Of a DNA stretch of 64,000 bases, positions 1 through 10,603 are shown in pieces. The stretch covers positions 3,931,501-3,995,500 of the forward strand of contig JALMGJ010000019.1 of NCBI GenBank assembly GCA_023362775.1. The letters are read 5' to 3'. Origin of the DNA: Charina bottae. Lineage: Eukaryota > Chordata > Lepidosauria > Squamata > Charinaidae. Numbering within the stretch: the first letter of the stretch is position 1; each line of letters opens with the position of its first letter. The position numbers were made by a program, and so were the translations under genes. A model generated the notes under the pieces. The model worked only from the letters and a program-made list of their open reading frames with translations, was not told where the DNA came from and did no database searches.

Positions 1-2740
1 AAATATAAGATGTTTATAAGTCTATCTCAGCATCTCTTAGAGAAGCAGCAAGAACAACTGAAGACTTTAAAATTCAAATTAAAACCACATAAAATTCCTA
101 AGAATAACGCCCCAGATGTTCTTTTTCAACTCATTATTCTTGGTCTTAAGGGATGACTTAATAATATTCTAATTGAATAAAGAGGCAGATCATTTGCTTT
201 GCTTAACAGCACATGAACAGCAGGACTATAATTACAAAGTTAGCAAAAACCCTGATACATGTATATGTTCAAAAAAGGAAAACATTTTATGATGAGTTGG
301 CAATCCTACATACTGAAAGCATTTGTATGTGCATATAACAGTATAATTTATGACCCTTGTGAAATTATTTTAAGGTAAAGGCATGGAAACATAATTTTGC
401 AGTCTGTGGAATCTTAGACTTCCAAATGATGGAACTTTCTCTTACCCATATGTTCTAATTTCACATCTAAAATGGATCAGTAGGCTATTGTTTTTATTAC
501 ACACTAGGGACATCTCTGAGCCCTGACACTGTACATTTGCAAGAACCAGTAGCAAATCAGAATATGCCCATTCTAGCCAATGGGTAAGCAGAGATGTCTC
601 AGACAATTGGTGTGCAGATATTGGTCAATAAAATTAAATTAAAATTAAATTGGAATTAAATTAGACACAGCCATGTCTGCAATAACACTCACTTGCAAAG
701 GGGTGTTCCTCATGTAGACCCTGGGACTTTAATAGCACTAATGCACAAACCTGTTATGCCTAAAGTTCCCACAAGAGGCATCAAGAACAGTAGTTCTTTG
801 TTTAGCATATTTAAATAACAGTAGTTCTTTGTTTAGCGTATTTTAACCTGCCAGAAAAAATACAAAAATAACATGAAAAAGCAAACAAACAATGTCCTAT
901 TATGTAGATACTTGAAAGTAAAGGTAACTCGCACAATGCTTGGAAGAAGAACATATTTGCCTGTCGTCAAAGACACATCAATGTAGGTGTCAGGAAGGCC
1001 TCCCTAGGGTGAGAATTCCACAAGAAGTTTGCCATTTCTAGGACTTTGTCCTAGAAATCTTTCTAGAAGTTTTGTCCTTTCTACATACAAAGGTTTTGCC
1101 ACCATAACTGACTATATAGAGAAGTTTTATTTGAATGTCAAGCACTTGCTGGAATTCTTGTGTTGTAACCTTAACCTTCCAGCTAATAAATATTACTAAT
1201 CAGTCTTTGAATTAACAGTTTCCTGTCCAGATTACTGGGGGAAATGAGACATGTGATCAGTGCCATTTGTCTTTGTACAGATGTCAGAAAGCCTCTGTTA
1301 TTGCAAAGCTTAATTATATTACTGTCTTTAGTAAATCCTTTAGTAACTCCTATTAGAATTCTAAACAAACATAAATTAAATTATGTAGGAGTTTCTGATG
1401 AAATAGATGAGGGATTATTTTATTTTATTTTATTTTGCTCTTCTTTTGCAGATAATGAGGCTGGGGAATCTGAAAAAAATAACTTAAATAGTAGGGCAGT
1501 TCCTTCAAGGAAAGGGATTCCACATATCTCTATATATGTGCCATCTTTTGCCTTCTGAAAAATTAAAAATGATTCAAGGCTTTTCTGTCAAGTAAGATAT
1601 CTGAGGACTTGCAAAAGAAACTTTGTAAAATATTAGTAGGAATGGAGGCATGTCTCAAGAATGTTCCACCAGGAGCTGACTGCAAGTTGCAAATTCTAAT
1701 GGGACTTTTGTGCAAAAAAAAAAATGAAGATGTTGGGTGAAGGCAAAAAATATTGATGAACACATCCTTCTAATGTATTATTTTATCGTTCTGCCAGTGG
1801 ACAAATCTATACAGTCTCCTTGCCCTGGCAGAAATCATTAACCACTTTCCATGGGACATGTCCATATGACATTGGCGATATCAGTATCTGTGGTGTTCCA
1901 ATGCTTCACTAATTGTATGCATTCTGCATGTGTTGGGACTGCACACTGGCTGAGAATTCCTGGAGTTGTGGTTTTAACACATTTGAAGAGCAGCAGGTTG
2001 GAGAAAGTAGTCATAAAATGAGGACAAGAAGCATTACTGTTACTCTGATTGGACCCTTTATTGGAAATAGGGGATATAGATTTGTTATAGTTGGCTTCCA
2101 TGTACTTTGCTATACTATTATCCAAGGACATAATTGTTCTGGATCACTTCCAATGTTAATAGTAAAACTGAGCTTAAATATTGTTGGGCAATGATTCCAC
2201 AGTGAAAATTCCTCATTATGCCATAAAAGAGATACAACATAGTTAACTTTTTATTACCTCATTAAAAAGATGATATTTCCTGAGACTGCATAAAATTGCA
2301 GCTCAAAATTTAAACTATTCAATGCTGGATAGGCTCATAATATTACTAGTGCAAGAGAAACCAAGACTACATGAGTTTATACATCACTTTTTAGCAAAAA
2401 TAACTTTAATGTGTGGAAAAGATCTTTTCTCTGCATGTGTGCTACACTCTTCAATCAAAGGAAACGCTGACCACATAATGAGTCTGACTTTTGACCAGCT
2501 CATGAAGTTAGCAACTCACAGAGAAATGATAGTGGGTTTTTAAAATAAGGCCAATCTTTCTGGTATCTTCTGTTCATATCAGTAGCATCAAAATAAGAAT
2601 ATGTGAATACACCCATCCTGTTTATATAGTGTACATTATGAAAGTTCTTAGTTGTGAGGACACACAACCTCTTATAGATCTTGACTCATGGGGAAAAAAA
2701 TCAAGAAGGAAACTGTAATGGTATATGATAAAGACCTTGA
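1..2740. other. AT-rich non-coding DNA, no gene seen
   Basis: No open frame here resembles a known protein. Short local duplications occur: an AAATT-rich stretch near 627-662, and a roughly 30-bp direct duplication near 786-845 in which the block ending in a TTTAGC(A/G)TATTT motif appears twice. Nothing else is recognised. Confidence 0.5.
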
Positions 2741-2744
2741 AAGA

Positions 2745-2990
2745 CGGGGTGAAGAGATGCTGCCTAGGGAAGAGTCAGATAAGAGAGGGCATAGCCCACA
2801 GCTGCATAATGGGAGGAGAATGAGGCTCAGAAGGGACCCTCCCTAGGTTCCCAGGCTGTAAAGGAGATCACGGGAGAGTTGTATTTTCAGACTTGCAAGA
2901 TTCTGTTAATGTAGCCTTGCAGTAAAGTAGAATTAGCTCATCTGGTCGTATTTCCTGTCTGGTCTACCTGAGAAGGCTGACAGAAACTGA
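2745..2990 (+). repeat. Unclassified interspersed repeat, copy A
   Basis: This block matches two other places in the window on the opposite strand: 15503-15690 together with 14505-14566 (one copy split by an LTR), and 30908-31000. Shared landmarks are the GATGCTGCCTAGG start, a TTCAGACTTGCAAGATTCTG core and a tail with TTTCCTGTCTGGTCTACCTG. No TSD or protein-coding content is evident, so the class is unknown; an old SINE, a LINE 3' UTR or a DNA element are all possible. Confidence 0.6.
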
Positions 2991-3170
2991 TCATTCAGGG
3001 ATGTTTAGAATAGATGTTTACATGAATGTTTGCATTCATTGCTCATTTTAAATCTACACTTGTGCAAGTAATATATTTTCTCAAGGGGTTCTAGGGCATA
3101 GGCAGAAAGGAGACATAGCTAGGTGAACAAAGAAGGACCAATATAATCAGGAAGATTGATGCTGCATATA

Positions 3171-4016
3171 TAGGCTGACCATATTTCCTTGAGACAAAAA
3201 CAGGACATTGGGATGGCAAAAATGGGACAGGTTAAACTTATGTAATATTCCACATTCATGAAAAAGTAAGACGATAAAAAAAGTTTAAAAGAGTTTTTAA
3301 GATCCATTTGCTGGTCCTTAAACAGATTACTGTATATATAAAAATATTTTTGTTTTCATTAAAATGAAAAAGTTTTATTACATGAACATATTGAGCTAAC
3401 AATTATTGTTCAGTGACAGAACTCATACAAAAATTTAGGTAGACGTAGAGGGGGTCTGTATTTGACAGGAGGCGAATGGGGAAAGCACAGCTCACGGGCT
3501 TTGTAACATCATGGATCGCAGAAAGGAGGGGAGGGGGGAGAGAAGAGAGGCAGGGAAGGGAGGATTCAAAAACTCCACGCCAGGCAAGGCTTCTCTTCCT
3601 TCTGCCTTCTCTCCTCCTCCCCCTGCTTTTTTTCTTCCCTCTTTCTCTCTCTCCCACAATCCCAAACAAAAGACTCTCTCTTGCTGAGCTGGAGAAATAA
3701 TCAGTTTCACTCTTGAAAAAAGGGGGCGGGATCACATCCTGAATGCATTTTAATAAAACAGAGAGCAGAGAGCGACCAGCTAAGAGCAGAGGAGGTGGCA
3801 AAGATCTCTCTCCCTGTCTCTCTCTGTCTCCCTCAATCAAGCACTTTTTAAATGATAATTGCATCTTGGCTGAATCAATCTTGCCATGCCTGACATTTTG
3901 CTAATTTTTTTTAAAAAATGGGACAAAATTGACATTTATATTAAAACGACGGGACGGTTGAGAAATGTGAAATAAACGGTACTGTCACTTTTAAAACGGT
4001 ATGTATGGTCAGCCTA
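3171..4016. mobile_element. Non-autonomous hAT-like DNA transposon
   Basis: The ends are terminal inverted repeats beginning TAGGCTGACCATA (13 bp perfect). They are flanked by a perfect 8-bp direct duplication, TGCATATA, at 3163-3170 and 4017-4024. An 8-bp TSD with short TIRs is the hAT hallmark. The 846-bp interior has no transposase frame; it contains a purine-rich, GC-richer block (about 3520-3830) with strand-asymmetric GGGAGG and CTCTCC tracts, which gives long chance frames of low complexity. It was probably mobilised in trans by an autonomous hAT. Confidence 0.8.
3520..3835. repeat. Purine/pyrimidine-biased low-complexity block inside the hAT
   Basis: Runs rich in GGGAGG, then CTCCTCC, then AGAGAG and CTCTCT. 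The several overlapping frames on both strands read as Arg/Glu/Ser/Pro-rich low-complexity protein and are not considered genes. Confidence 0.6.
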
Positions 4017-4024
4017 TGCATATA

Positions 4025-5440
4025 TGGGAGCTGGTTATGCAGGTAAGAGATCCACACCCAGGATATATGTGTAGTTCATACAAATAAAATACTGTTAGGT
4101 GCTGCCACCTGGCTGGCTATTTTCTCTCTCTCTCTCAACATATATCATTACACACTAATTGTATATGCATAAAGTTAAAAACATCACTATTTATTATTTC
4201 ATTACTTCAGTCAGGTTTATTCCATGAAAGGAGACTCAAGCAAGAATCATTCTGAATCTCTAAATGTCAGCTTGACTGGCATAAATGCTACCATTTAAGC
4301 TTGATTGATGATAGTTGTATTTGAATAATTAGTTCCTGTGCAATTGAAATCAACATATTCTAATTGAAACCTTTGTTATTGTTCATGTGAGAATATTGCA
4401 TTCTGCTGTGACTAACAAGATCTATGAATGAAATGTGTGTGTGTGTGTGTGTATATATATTTTCCTGATAAAGGGCAAGCTTTCAATAGTGAGGTGCATA
4501 AATGATAAAGAACATGTTGGGATTTCTGGTAGGTGAATTAGTTTCCGCCATGTCAGTGAAATCTTTCTCCATGTGAGCAACAGATCAGAGATAAACACTG
4601 TATTTGTCATGAAACTGGAAGGTTTGGCCTTAAATGAATAATAGAAAATTGAATATATTACCATTCTTGAGATACACCAAATCCAACTATCCAGGTTACC
4701 CTTTCTTCCATACTCCCTCTATCATAATGATTGTCACTATATAAGATATTTTCTTGTACTTACAGTAAGAAATTTTCAAGTAGAGGAGGCTTGGAAAGGC
4801 TGTTAACTATGATTCTTTCCTTCCCCCTCTCATATTGCATGTAAGTCAGAAATTTGAGAATGAGTTTGACTTCTTTCCACTCCAGTATAACCTTTCAAAA
4901 CATAACACAGTTATCTGATGAAGCAGAAAAACTCAAAACATCTATTCATTGTTTCATTTAGTCCTTTAATTCAAAGATGACTAAAAATGACCTTTTGCCT
5001 TCATTAAAAAATGGCCTCTTTAAATAAGCATTAGTGCAAAATTCTAGCCATTGAATGTCAATTATGGCAAGATTAGGAATGAATTTATTTAGCCCACTAG
5101 GGAAATTGACCTGCTCCATCTGATCCTGCCTGGTAAAATTCCAACATTTATCTCATTTAAAAGAGATGAAGAGTTAGTGAAACAGTGTCTTTTTAATAGA
5201 ATCCCCCAAGATTGGCTAATTATACCTGATCTATTTTGTGTACTGTGGGCATCTTGATATATTATGTTTTGGGAAAGACAGAGCCAAATCATTCTCTTCT
5301 GAACATTTCAATATAAAAATGATTAAAGAACCTCTGAAGCTCATGTTTTCACATTTGTTTGCTGGTGTTTGCTGTCTGAGTTGATGAATACATTTCTACA
5401 CACAAAGTTATTCTTGGATCTCTTCGTGGTACACCAGATG
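4025..5440. other. Non-coding DNA with a short (GT)n
   Basis: Apparently unique AT-rich sequence. A (GT)n/(AT)n microsatellite lies at about 4434-4459 and a short (CT)n near 4123. No gene or element boundary is seen. Confidence 0.5.
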
Positions 5441-5850
5441 TCATAAACATGAACCATGGAACCCTTGATATTGTCAGAGCAGAAAAGTAAAGACTGAATG
5501 TTGACATTCTAAGAATCAGCAGGACTGAAATGAAATAGCATGGATCACTTCACAGGAGAGGAGCATCAGAACTCCTACGGCAGATAAGAAAATCATAGAA
5601 GAAACGGGATAGCCATCATTACTAACAAAACGAGTCAAAGTCAGTGGTCACGTACAGCCCAAACAATTACTGAATGATCTCAAGTCAAGTTCAAGGCAAG
5701 AGAATCAATATTCTGGTGATTCAAGTCTGTGCTGCAACGCCGGGTGCAGAACAAGTAGAAACCAAACATTCTATGGTGACTTGCTGCAGAACTGCCCCCA
5801 AAATTCCATGCTAGTTATAGGAGATTGGAATGCTAAAATAGGAGGTAAAA
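5440..5850 (+). pseudogene. Decayed BovB/RTE LINE fragment, endonuclease region
   Basis: Broken frames match, in order, the N-terminal apurinic-type endonuclease region of the better BovB copy at 59.5-62.5 kb: a 'nVDIL.IS' stretch near 5500, a 'VIQV.A' stretch near 5720, and a G-D-W-N-A-K catalytic-type motif at about 5822-5840. Many stops and indels separate these, so the copy is old and inactive. It is cut off on the right by, or runs into, a CR1/L3 tail. Confidence 0.6.
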
Positions 5851-5857
5851 TAGGAAA

Positions 5858-5940
5858 AAAATACATTTATTTATCAAATTTTTATCACCACCCATCTCCC
5901 CCTCAAGGTGGGACCCTGGGCGCTTACATCCTTTTCAGTG
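5858..5940 (-). mobile_element. CR1/L3-type LINE 3' tail
   Basis: Carries the conserved 3'-end block of this LINE family in reverse orientation: a TTTATTTAT run, then CACCCATCTCCCCCTCAAGG and a GGGACCCTGGGCG block. The same block is seen at 9640, 23160, 26540 and 48010 (minus) and at 40860 and 41690 (plus). At 40.4-40.9 kb it is the 3' end of a fragment that still encodes a LINE ORF2 C-terminus, which identifies the family. Confidence 0.6.
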
Positions 5941-5959
5941 GGATGTCAGACAGCAATCT

Positions 5960-6510
5960 TAGTTGATGCCATTTCATCTTTCACCGCACTGAACTTTCCT
6001 GTGTTCATGCTTCTCACGTTTCATGTTCCTACTGTAATTCTATCCTTGAAGCTTCTGATTTTCTTTTCCTGAATGGCAACATCAGCAACTAGACCTCCCA
6101 AAGGCTTTAATCTAGCCACATCATAAGCACTATTAGCATCTGAAAGATCCTCTGTTCTTCCTCAGTAGCATGTTGAGTGCCATCAGACCTGAGGCACCCA
6201 TCATCTGTTACTATATTGTCATTTTATATTCTCTATCCATGTGGGTTTTTTGGTAAAGTACAGGAGTGGTTTACCATTGCCTTCTCCTGTACAATATGAA
6301 TTGATGCCTTTGCCATTGTCACTAAAGTGATCATCTGCCTTGGGCATCTTCCTATATCGTTGCTGCCCAATATAGGGGTCTGCTTGCTTTATCTGGGCAG
6401 TTGGGATGGCCTTCATACATTGGGTGACCCTGTTGGGAATATATACTCTTGGCATACACTCCTGGCATTCTTTGCTCATCCCTCCCAAGAACACCCCCTC
6501 CACCCGTGAT
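5960..6510. other. Unresolved repeat-like sequence
   Basis: Sequence around 6236-6300 carries a 'ggttt-tttggtaaag ... gtggtttaccattgccttctcctg' pattern that I associate with old reptile interspersed repeats, but I cannot assign a family. No coding potential is convincing. Confidence 0.3.
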
Positions 6511-6519
6511 GAGGCAGCA

Positions 6520-6765
6520 CAGCAGACAGGTGGGCAGACTGACAGGCAGACAGGTAGACAGAAGAACAGATGGGTGACAGATGGATGGACAGATGGATGG
6601 ACGGACGGACAGACAAATAGATGGACAAATGGATGGACAGACAGACAGATGGATAGATAGGCAGATGGACGAGCGGACAAACAAATGAATGGATGGACGG
6701 ATGGACAGACAGATGGACGGGCAGAGACGGTTAGACAGATGGATAGATGGACAGACAGAAGGCAC
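6520..6765. repeat. GACA/GATG-rich minisatellite
   Basis: About 240 bp of imperfect tetranucleotides of the GGAC, AGAC and GGAT types (units like ACAGATGGATGG and GACAGACAGATGG). The array is heavily interrupted. Frames across it read as Ser/Cys/Pro/Ile-rich or Asp/Thr-rich repeats and are not genes. Confidence 0.85.
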
Positions 6766-6769
6766 CTTA

Positions 6770-7635
6770 GAATAGCCTACAGTTATTCTTTCTTCCTTAA
6801 ATGCCTAGTTCAACCTGTGGTCCTAATCCATTGCTAGTAACAGCAGGAAAAGCATTATTTTGTCAAGAATTATCAGGAGCTGGTGGTTAGACTGGCCCTC
6901 AGTTTCTACCCTTGGCTTCTTCTTTTTCTCTTTCTCCTTCTTTAATTGCTTCTGCCACTGAAATTTTGTTCATGTTCAAAAGGCTGGTGGGGGAGGGCTG
7001 GGGGAGACTGATAGATAAATAAGAGTACAGGAAATACAATGTGTGCGAACAAGCCTGCTTGAACATTAAGGTGCTCCATATTTTGCTCTCATGCCATCTG
7101 AAGTCAAACTAGCACAGAGAGCTTTGGAATAACCCTCCAATGAACCAGATCTGCTATGCTCAGAGGGGGAATGGTTATGGTACAGAACATTACTGGAATT
7201 AAATCTTTTAGGCTTCAGAGTGCTCTCTTTTCCTAAGGCAACTGTTGTCAGAAAACAGGATCCATTTGTACATTGTTGACTGGTGACACATATTATGGTT
7301 CCATTTCTTCTTTGTACTTAAATTGCTTCTTTTGCTGAAGGCAGTCATTAAAATGAGAGTTCATTAAAATATGCCATTCTGTCTCACTTTTCTTTGTTGT
7401 CACATAACAAAATCCTAGCTTGTTGAAAAACAAAAGACTTTGGGACAAAACTTCATTGAATAATGGTATGGTAAATATATCAGAGAAAGTGGAAGTGGGT
7501 TATAAGCACCTTAAACTCAAGTTGAGGATAATGATTGCTGCTGCCTATTGAAACTTGACCAATGGAACTAAGATGTTAAAAATCACTGGATGGGGGGGTC
7601 ATGGAAATATGGATATGTTCAGCTAAACAAGAGGG
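6770..7635. other. Non-coding DNA, nothing recognised
   Basis: AT-rich apparently unique sequence with no convincing gene, repeat boundary or RNA. Confidence 0.45.
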
Positions 7636-7639
7636 GAGA

Positions 7640-7950
7640 CAATCCTTGAGGGGTGTCACAAGGAAGAGGGAGTGGATTTATTCTCCAGAGCAACTGTGGA
7701 TAGGTCAAGTATGCATGGGTGGACATTTTACAGAGAGAGAACCAAAGTGAAAAAAAGAAGGAATTTCCTCATGGCGAGAGCTATTGAACATAGGAACAGC
7801 GTTCCTTCTGGAATGTGAGAACTTTACCCCCGGGGAATTTTAAAGCAAAGATTGGCAAGCCTGGGATGGTATGAGTTTTCTGCCCTCAGCAGAAGTTAGA
7901 CTGTGAGACCACCAAGATGTCTTCCAATCCTATCTGTCTATGATTTTTGA
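7640..7950 (+). mobile_element. Old CR1 LINE 3' end
   Basis: The order of landmarks matches the classic amniote CR1 3' region: a GTCACAAGGAAGAGGGAGTGG-type start, 'ttattctccagagcaac', 'gaatttcctcatggcgagagc', 'aacagcgttccttctggaa', then '...accaccaagatgtcttccaatcctatctgtctatga' near the end. This is the C-terminal coding end of ORF2 plus the short 3' UTR. It is diverged and frame-broken, hence old, and 5'-truncated. Confidence 0.65.
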
Positions 7951-8956
7951 TTTGAACATAACAGCCGATGCAAGATGCTGAGGACCCTGCACCAACGTGC
8001 CAATCCTTGCACAAACTCACTTCTGCTTTCAACCCTAAACCAACATGCCAAAATGCACATGGAATTCAATACCAAAGGGAACAACCATTATCCATTACTC
8101 TGAAGCATCTTTTTGCTTTCAGATCTGCTTCCTTGCACAGATATAATCATCATAAACCACTGCTGGAATACCTTCTTTGCAGAAACTCAGGACTCTAACA
8201 ATAATGCAAAGTACTAAGAAATATTTGATTTTTTCCCCCTGGAGACTCACCAAAGCCCGAGCCTTCATCTCTGAGAAAATGTGGCTAGGGATAGGAAAGG
8301 ATTATTAATATACTTTATTTCTTTGGGACTGAGAAATTGAATTCAATAATCTGGAATTTAAAAAAGGATGCCCTTCTCTCTTATCTACTTTGAGCTAGTT
8401 GTTAAACACCACACTAGTGGGACATAGCAGAGCTTAATCCTAGACATAATCCATATATTATCCAGTGGATATGATTTGGATATCAACACACAAAGCAATG
8501 TACAGTGCTTTGATCACATGAATAAGTAAATCATGCCCACCTGCATCTCTGGGAGAATATGCAGAATGGACAAGTATGTGCAATTTCTCTATTTGTTTGG
8601 CAATCTTCCTTTGAGGAAATCAAATTTACTTTGGTCTAGTTTGTTAATATGACCAAGGGTAGAGGAGTTCATTGGATTTCAAAAGCACTTTTTTCAACAA
8701 GAAGAACCAAGAACTAAACTGGAGTATAAAGGTCCAGGCTGTGTTTTCATTGAAATAATGTTTAAAGTTCCTATGTTAAATTCTTATAGCTGTCCATCTC
8801 TCATCATCAGTCAACAGCAGCAGCATCGATGTCATATTTGCAGTTGAACTTACCTTTAGTATTTGCTTAAATAATCATGCCTATTCTCAAAATGGATCTA
8901 TGTCTTTCAGAAAAATAAGTATACTCTCTTGAATTGCCATTTTTATGTCTCCATGC
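7951..8956. other. Non-coding DNA, nothing recognised
   Basis: AT-rich sequence between a CR1 remnant and a foldback element. No gene, tRNA or repeat is identified by eye. Confidence 0.45.
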
Positions 8957-8967
8957 AACTCTAAATT

Positions 8968-9324
8968 TTATAGTCGAAGGTTTTCACGGCCGGAATCCGA
9001 CGGTTGTTGTGGGTTTTCCGGGCTGTGTGGCTGTGTTCTGGCAGTTTTGATTCCTAACGTTTCGCCAGTAGCTGTGTCTGGAATCTTCAGAGGACAGGAG
9101 CACAACTAGAAGATTCTCTCTGTGCCCAAGTGGAGGTTGTGTGTGTGTATAAACACCAGCTATAAGCACCAGCAGGAACACACACCCTCCACTTAGGCAC
9201 AGAGAGAATCTTCTAGCTGTGCTCCTATCCTCTGAAGATGTCAGCCACAGCTACTGGCGAAACATTAGGAACCAAAACTGCCAGAACATGGCCACACAGC
9301 CCGGAAAACCCACAACAACCATCA
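8968..9324. mobile_element. Foldback element, probably a Penelope-like element terminal repeat (copy 1)
   Basis: A 357-bp palindromic insertion: the left arm (about 8975-9140) and right arm (about 9185-9320) are inverted copies containing TTTTCACGGCCGG and its complement CCCGGAAAACCCAC. An 11-bp TSD, AACTCTAAATT, lies at 8957-8967 and 9325-9335. The right arm holds CTGAAGA, a short hairpin, and GGCGAAAC (about 9232-9264); the left arm holds the same motif on the minus strand. In vertebrates I associate these sequences with ends of Penelope-like elements, whose pseudo-LTRs carry hammerhead motifs. No protein is encoded. A generic foldback MITE is the alternative. Confidence 0.55.
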
Positions 9325-9342
9325 AACTCTAAATTATCCATC

Positions 9343-9625
9343 AAATTAATTTTTTTTTAAAAAAAAATTTGGTAGTTTACCTTGTGTAATTTCAATATTT
9401 ATCTCAGTTCTGTCTACTTGTGGGGAGATCACTCCATTCCAATCTCCCATTAAACACCAACTTTCATAAGAAAAGCCCATTAGTCTGTCCATAAGTCCTT
9501 TATAGAACATTGCTTTATCCTCATTTGGGCCATAAATTGCCAATATCAGAGTCTTAACCCCATGCAAATTAGCTTCCACTCCAACAAATCTACCATGCTC
9601 ATCAGTCAATATCAGTTCTAGCTGT
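9343..9625 (-). pseudogene. L1 ORF2 fragment, endonuclease domain
   Basis: A minus-strand frame of about 87 codons matches the L1 ORF2 endonuclease: '...VEANLHGVKTLILAIYGPN', a 'CLMGDWNGV' catalytic-type motif (the Asn and Asp are retained), then 'DRTEINIE'. Reading on the minus strand, it continues the ORF2 start seen at 10440-10600, from which it is separated by a CR1/L3 tail, a SINE and a microsatellite. The frame ends at an A/T-rich junction (9345-9370), where L1 sequence stops abruptly; this is 3'-truncation, unusual for L1, and implies a later deletion or break. Confidence 0.75.
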
Positions 9626-9631
9626 AGTTGG

Positions 9632-9752
9632 GGTTTGTTTATTTATTTATTTATATTTCGAATTTCATCACTGCCCATCTCACTCAAAGAGTGACTCTGG
9701 GTAGTTTACAATACAACTAAAAATAAATACAGATTAAAATACAATAAAAAAC
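9632..9752 (-). mobile_element. CR1/L3-type LINE 3' end inserted in L1
   Basis: Reverse-oriented tail: (TTTA)n at 9640-9652, a CTGCCCATCTCACTC block, a GACTCTGGGTAG block, then the A-rich upstream 3' UTR with ACAGATTAAAATACAATAAAA, closely matching 23220-23283. It lies inside L1 ORF2 and is itself followed by a SINE and a heptanucleotide array. Confidence 0.7.
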
Positions 9753-9767
9753 ATATTTCTTAAAATG

Positions 9768-10082
9768 GTAAAGGTTTTTCCCTGCACAGTCGTGTCCAAC
9801 TTTAGGGGCGGTGCTCATCTCTGTTTCTTAGACAAAGAGCCAGTGCTGTCCGAAGATGCTTCCTTGATCATGTGGCCAGCATGACACGTGTGGAATGCTG
9901 TTACCATCCCACCGAAGTGGTACCTATTTATCTACTTGCATTTGTATGCTTTCAAATTGCTAGGTTGGCAAGAGGTGGGGTGACTGCGGGAGCTCACTCC
10001 ATCACGTGGCATTTGGGTCTTGAACTGCCAACCTTCCGATCGACAAGCCTGGCATCTTAACCACTGAGCCATCGTGCCCCTA
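9768..10082 (-). mobile_element. Sauria-type tRNA-derived SINE (copy 1)
   Basis: Full-length copy in minus orientation. The BovB-like tail is on the left (CAGTCGTGTCCAACTTTAGG) and the tRNA-like head on the right (B box of the 'GGTCTTGAACTGCC' type; A box near 'CACTGAGCCATCGTG'). It interrupts a CR1/L3 3' UTR. Its TSD is ATATTTCT(T)AAAATG at 9753-9767 and 10083-10096, so it landed just at the start of the AAAATGT array. The internal core, with 'CTATTTATCTACTTGCATTTG', matches the copies at 28.2, 38.7, 44.9 and 53.8 kb. Confidence 0.85.
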
Positions 10083-10089
10083 ATATTTC

Positions 10090-10233
10090 TAAAATGTAAA
10101 ATGTAAAATGTAAAATGTAAAATGTAAAATGTAAAATGTAAAATGTAAAATGTAAAATGTAAAATGTAAAATGTAAAATGTAAAATGTAAAATGTAAAAT
10201 GTAAAATGTAAAATGTAAAATGTAAAATGTAAA
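10090..10233. repeat. (AAAATGT)n heptanucleotide microsatellite
   Basis: About 20 near-perfect tandem copies of a 7-bp unit. The frame across it, a repeating Phe/Tyr/Ile/Leu peptide, is an artefact. It lies in the 3' UTR of the CR1/L3 element at 9632-9752. Confidence 0.95.
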
Positions 10234-10368
10234 ATCCAAAATGGAGATATTAAAAGTTTTTAATTTAAATTCATGAATTCATGGGGGCCTCTTCAGGGTG
10301 CTAACCACCCCTAGAATTGATTACCCCTTCTCCCGCCCCAAGCAAGATGTTATATACAAAACAACTCA

Positions 10369-10422
10369 ATTTCTTTTCTTTTCTTTTCTTTTCTTTTCTT
10401 TTCTTTTCTTTTCTTTTCTTTT
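10369..10422. repeat. (TTTTC)n microsatellite
   Basis: Perfect pentanucleotide array of about 10 units just downstream (L1 sense) of the ORF2 start fragment. Confidence 0.9.
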
Positions 10423-10429
10423 TGTTTTT

Positions 10430-10603
10430 GTTGCTGCTGAGACAAATTCTTCACCCAATTTTTTGTAAATCAAATAATTTTATCCTGTATGTGTTTATTG
10501 TAAACAAATTATATCTTTTTTTAATTTTTTCAAATATTGTTTTTTTCTCTTTTGAGGAGCATTTGCCCATTTATATTCCACATTAAGCATTTGTAATCCA
10601 TAA
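10430..10603 (-). pseudogene. L1 ORF2 N-terminus
   Basis: Minus-strand translation just after the ORF1 stop gives a 'WNING' start typical of L1 ORF2 endonuclease, then, after stops and indels, 'LGEEFVSAA' near 10440. Together with 9343-9625 it forms the beginning of one ORF2. Reading frames are broken. Confidence 0.65.

Noticed and set aside
3403..3864. 153-codon minus-strand Arg/Glu/Pro-rich frame
   Set aside because: Lies in the purine-biased interior of the hAT MITE and matches no transposase.
6219..6765. Ser/Cys/Pro/Ile-repeat frames
   Set aside because: Translations of the GACA/GATG minisatellite.
10090..10233. Possible CRISPR-like or regulatory array of 7-bp units
   Set aside because: Perfect tandem microsatellite without spacers; the genome is clearly a vertebrate's.
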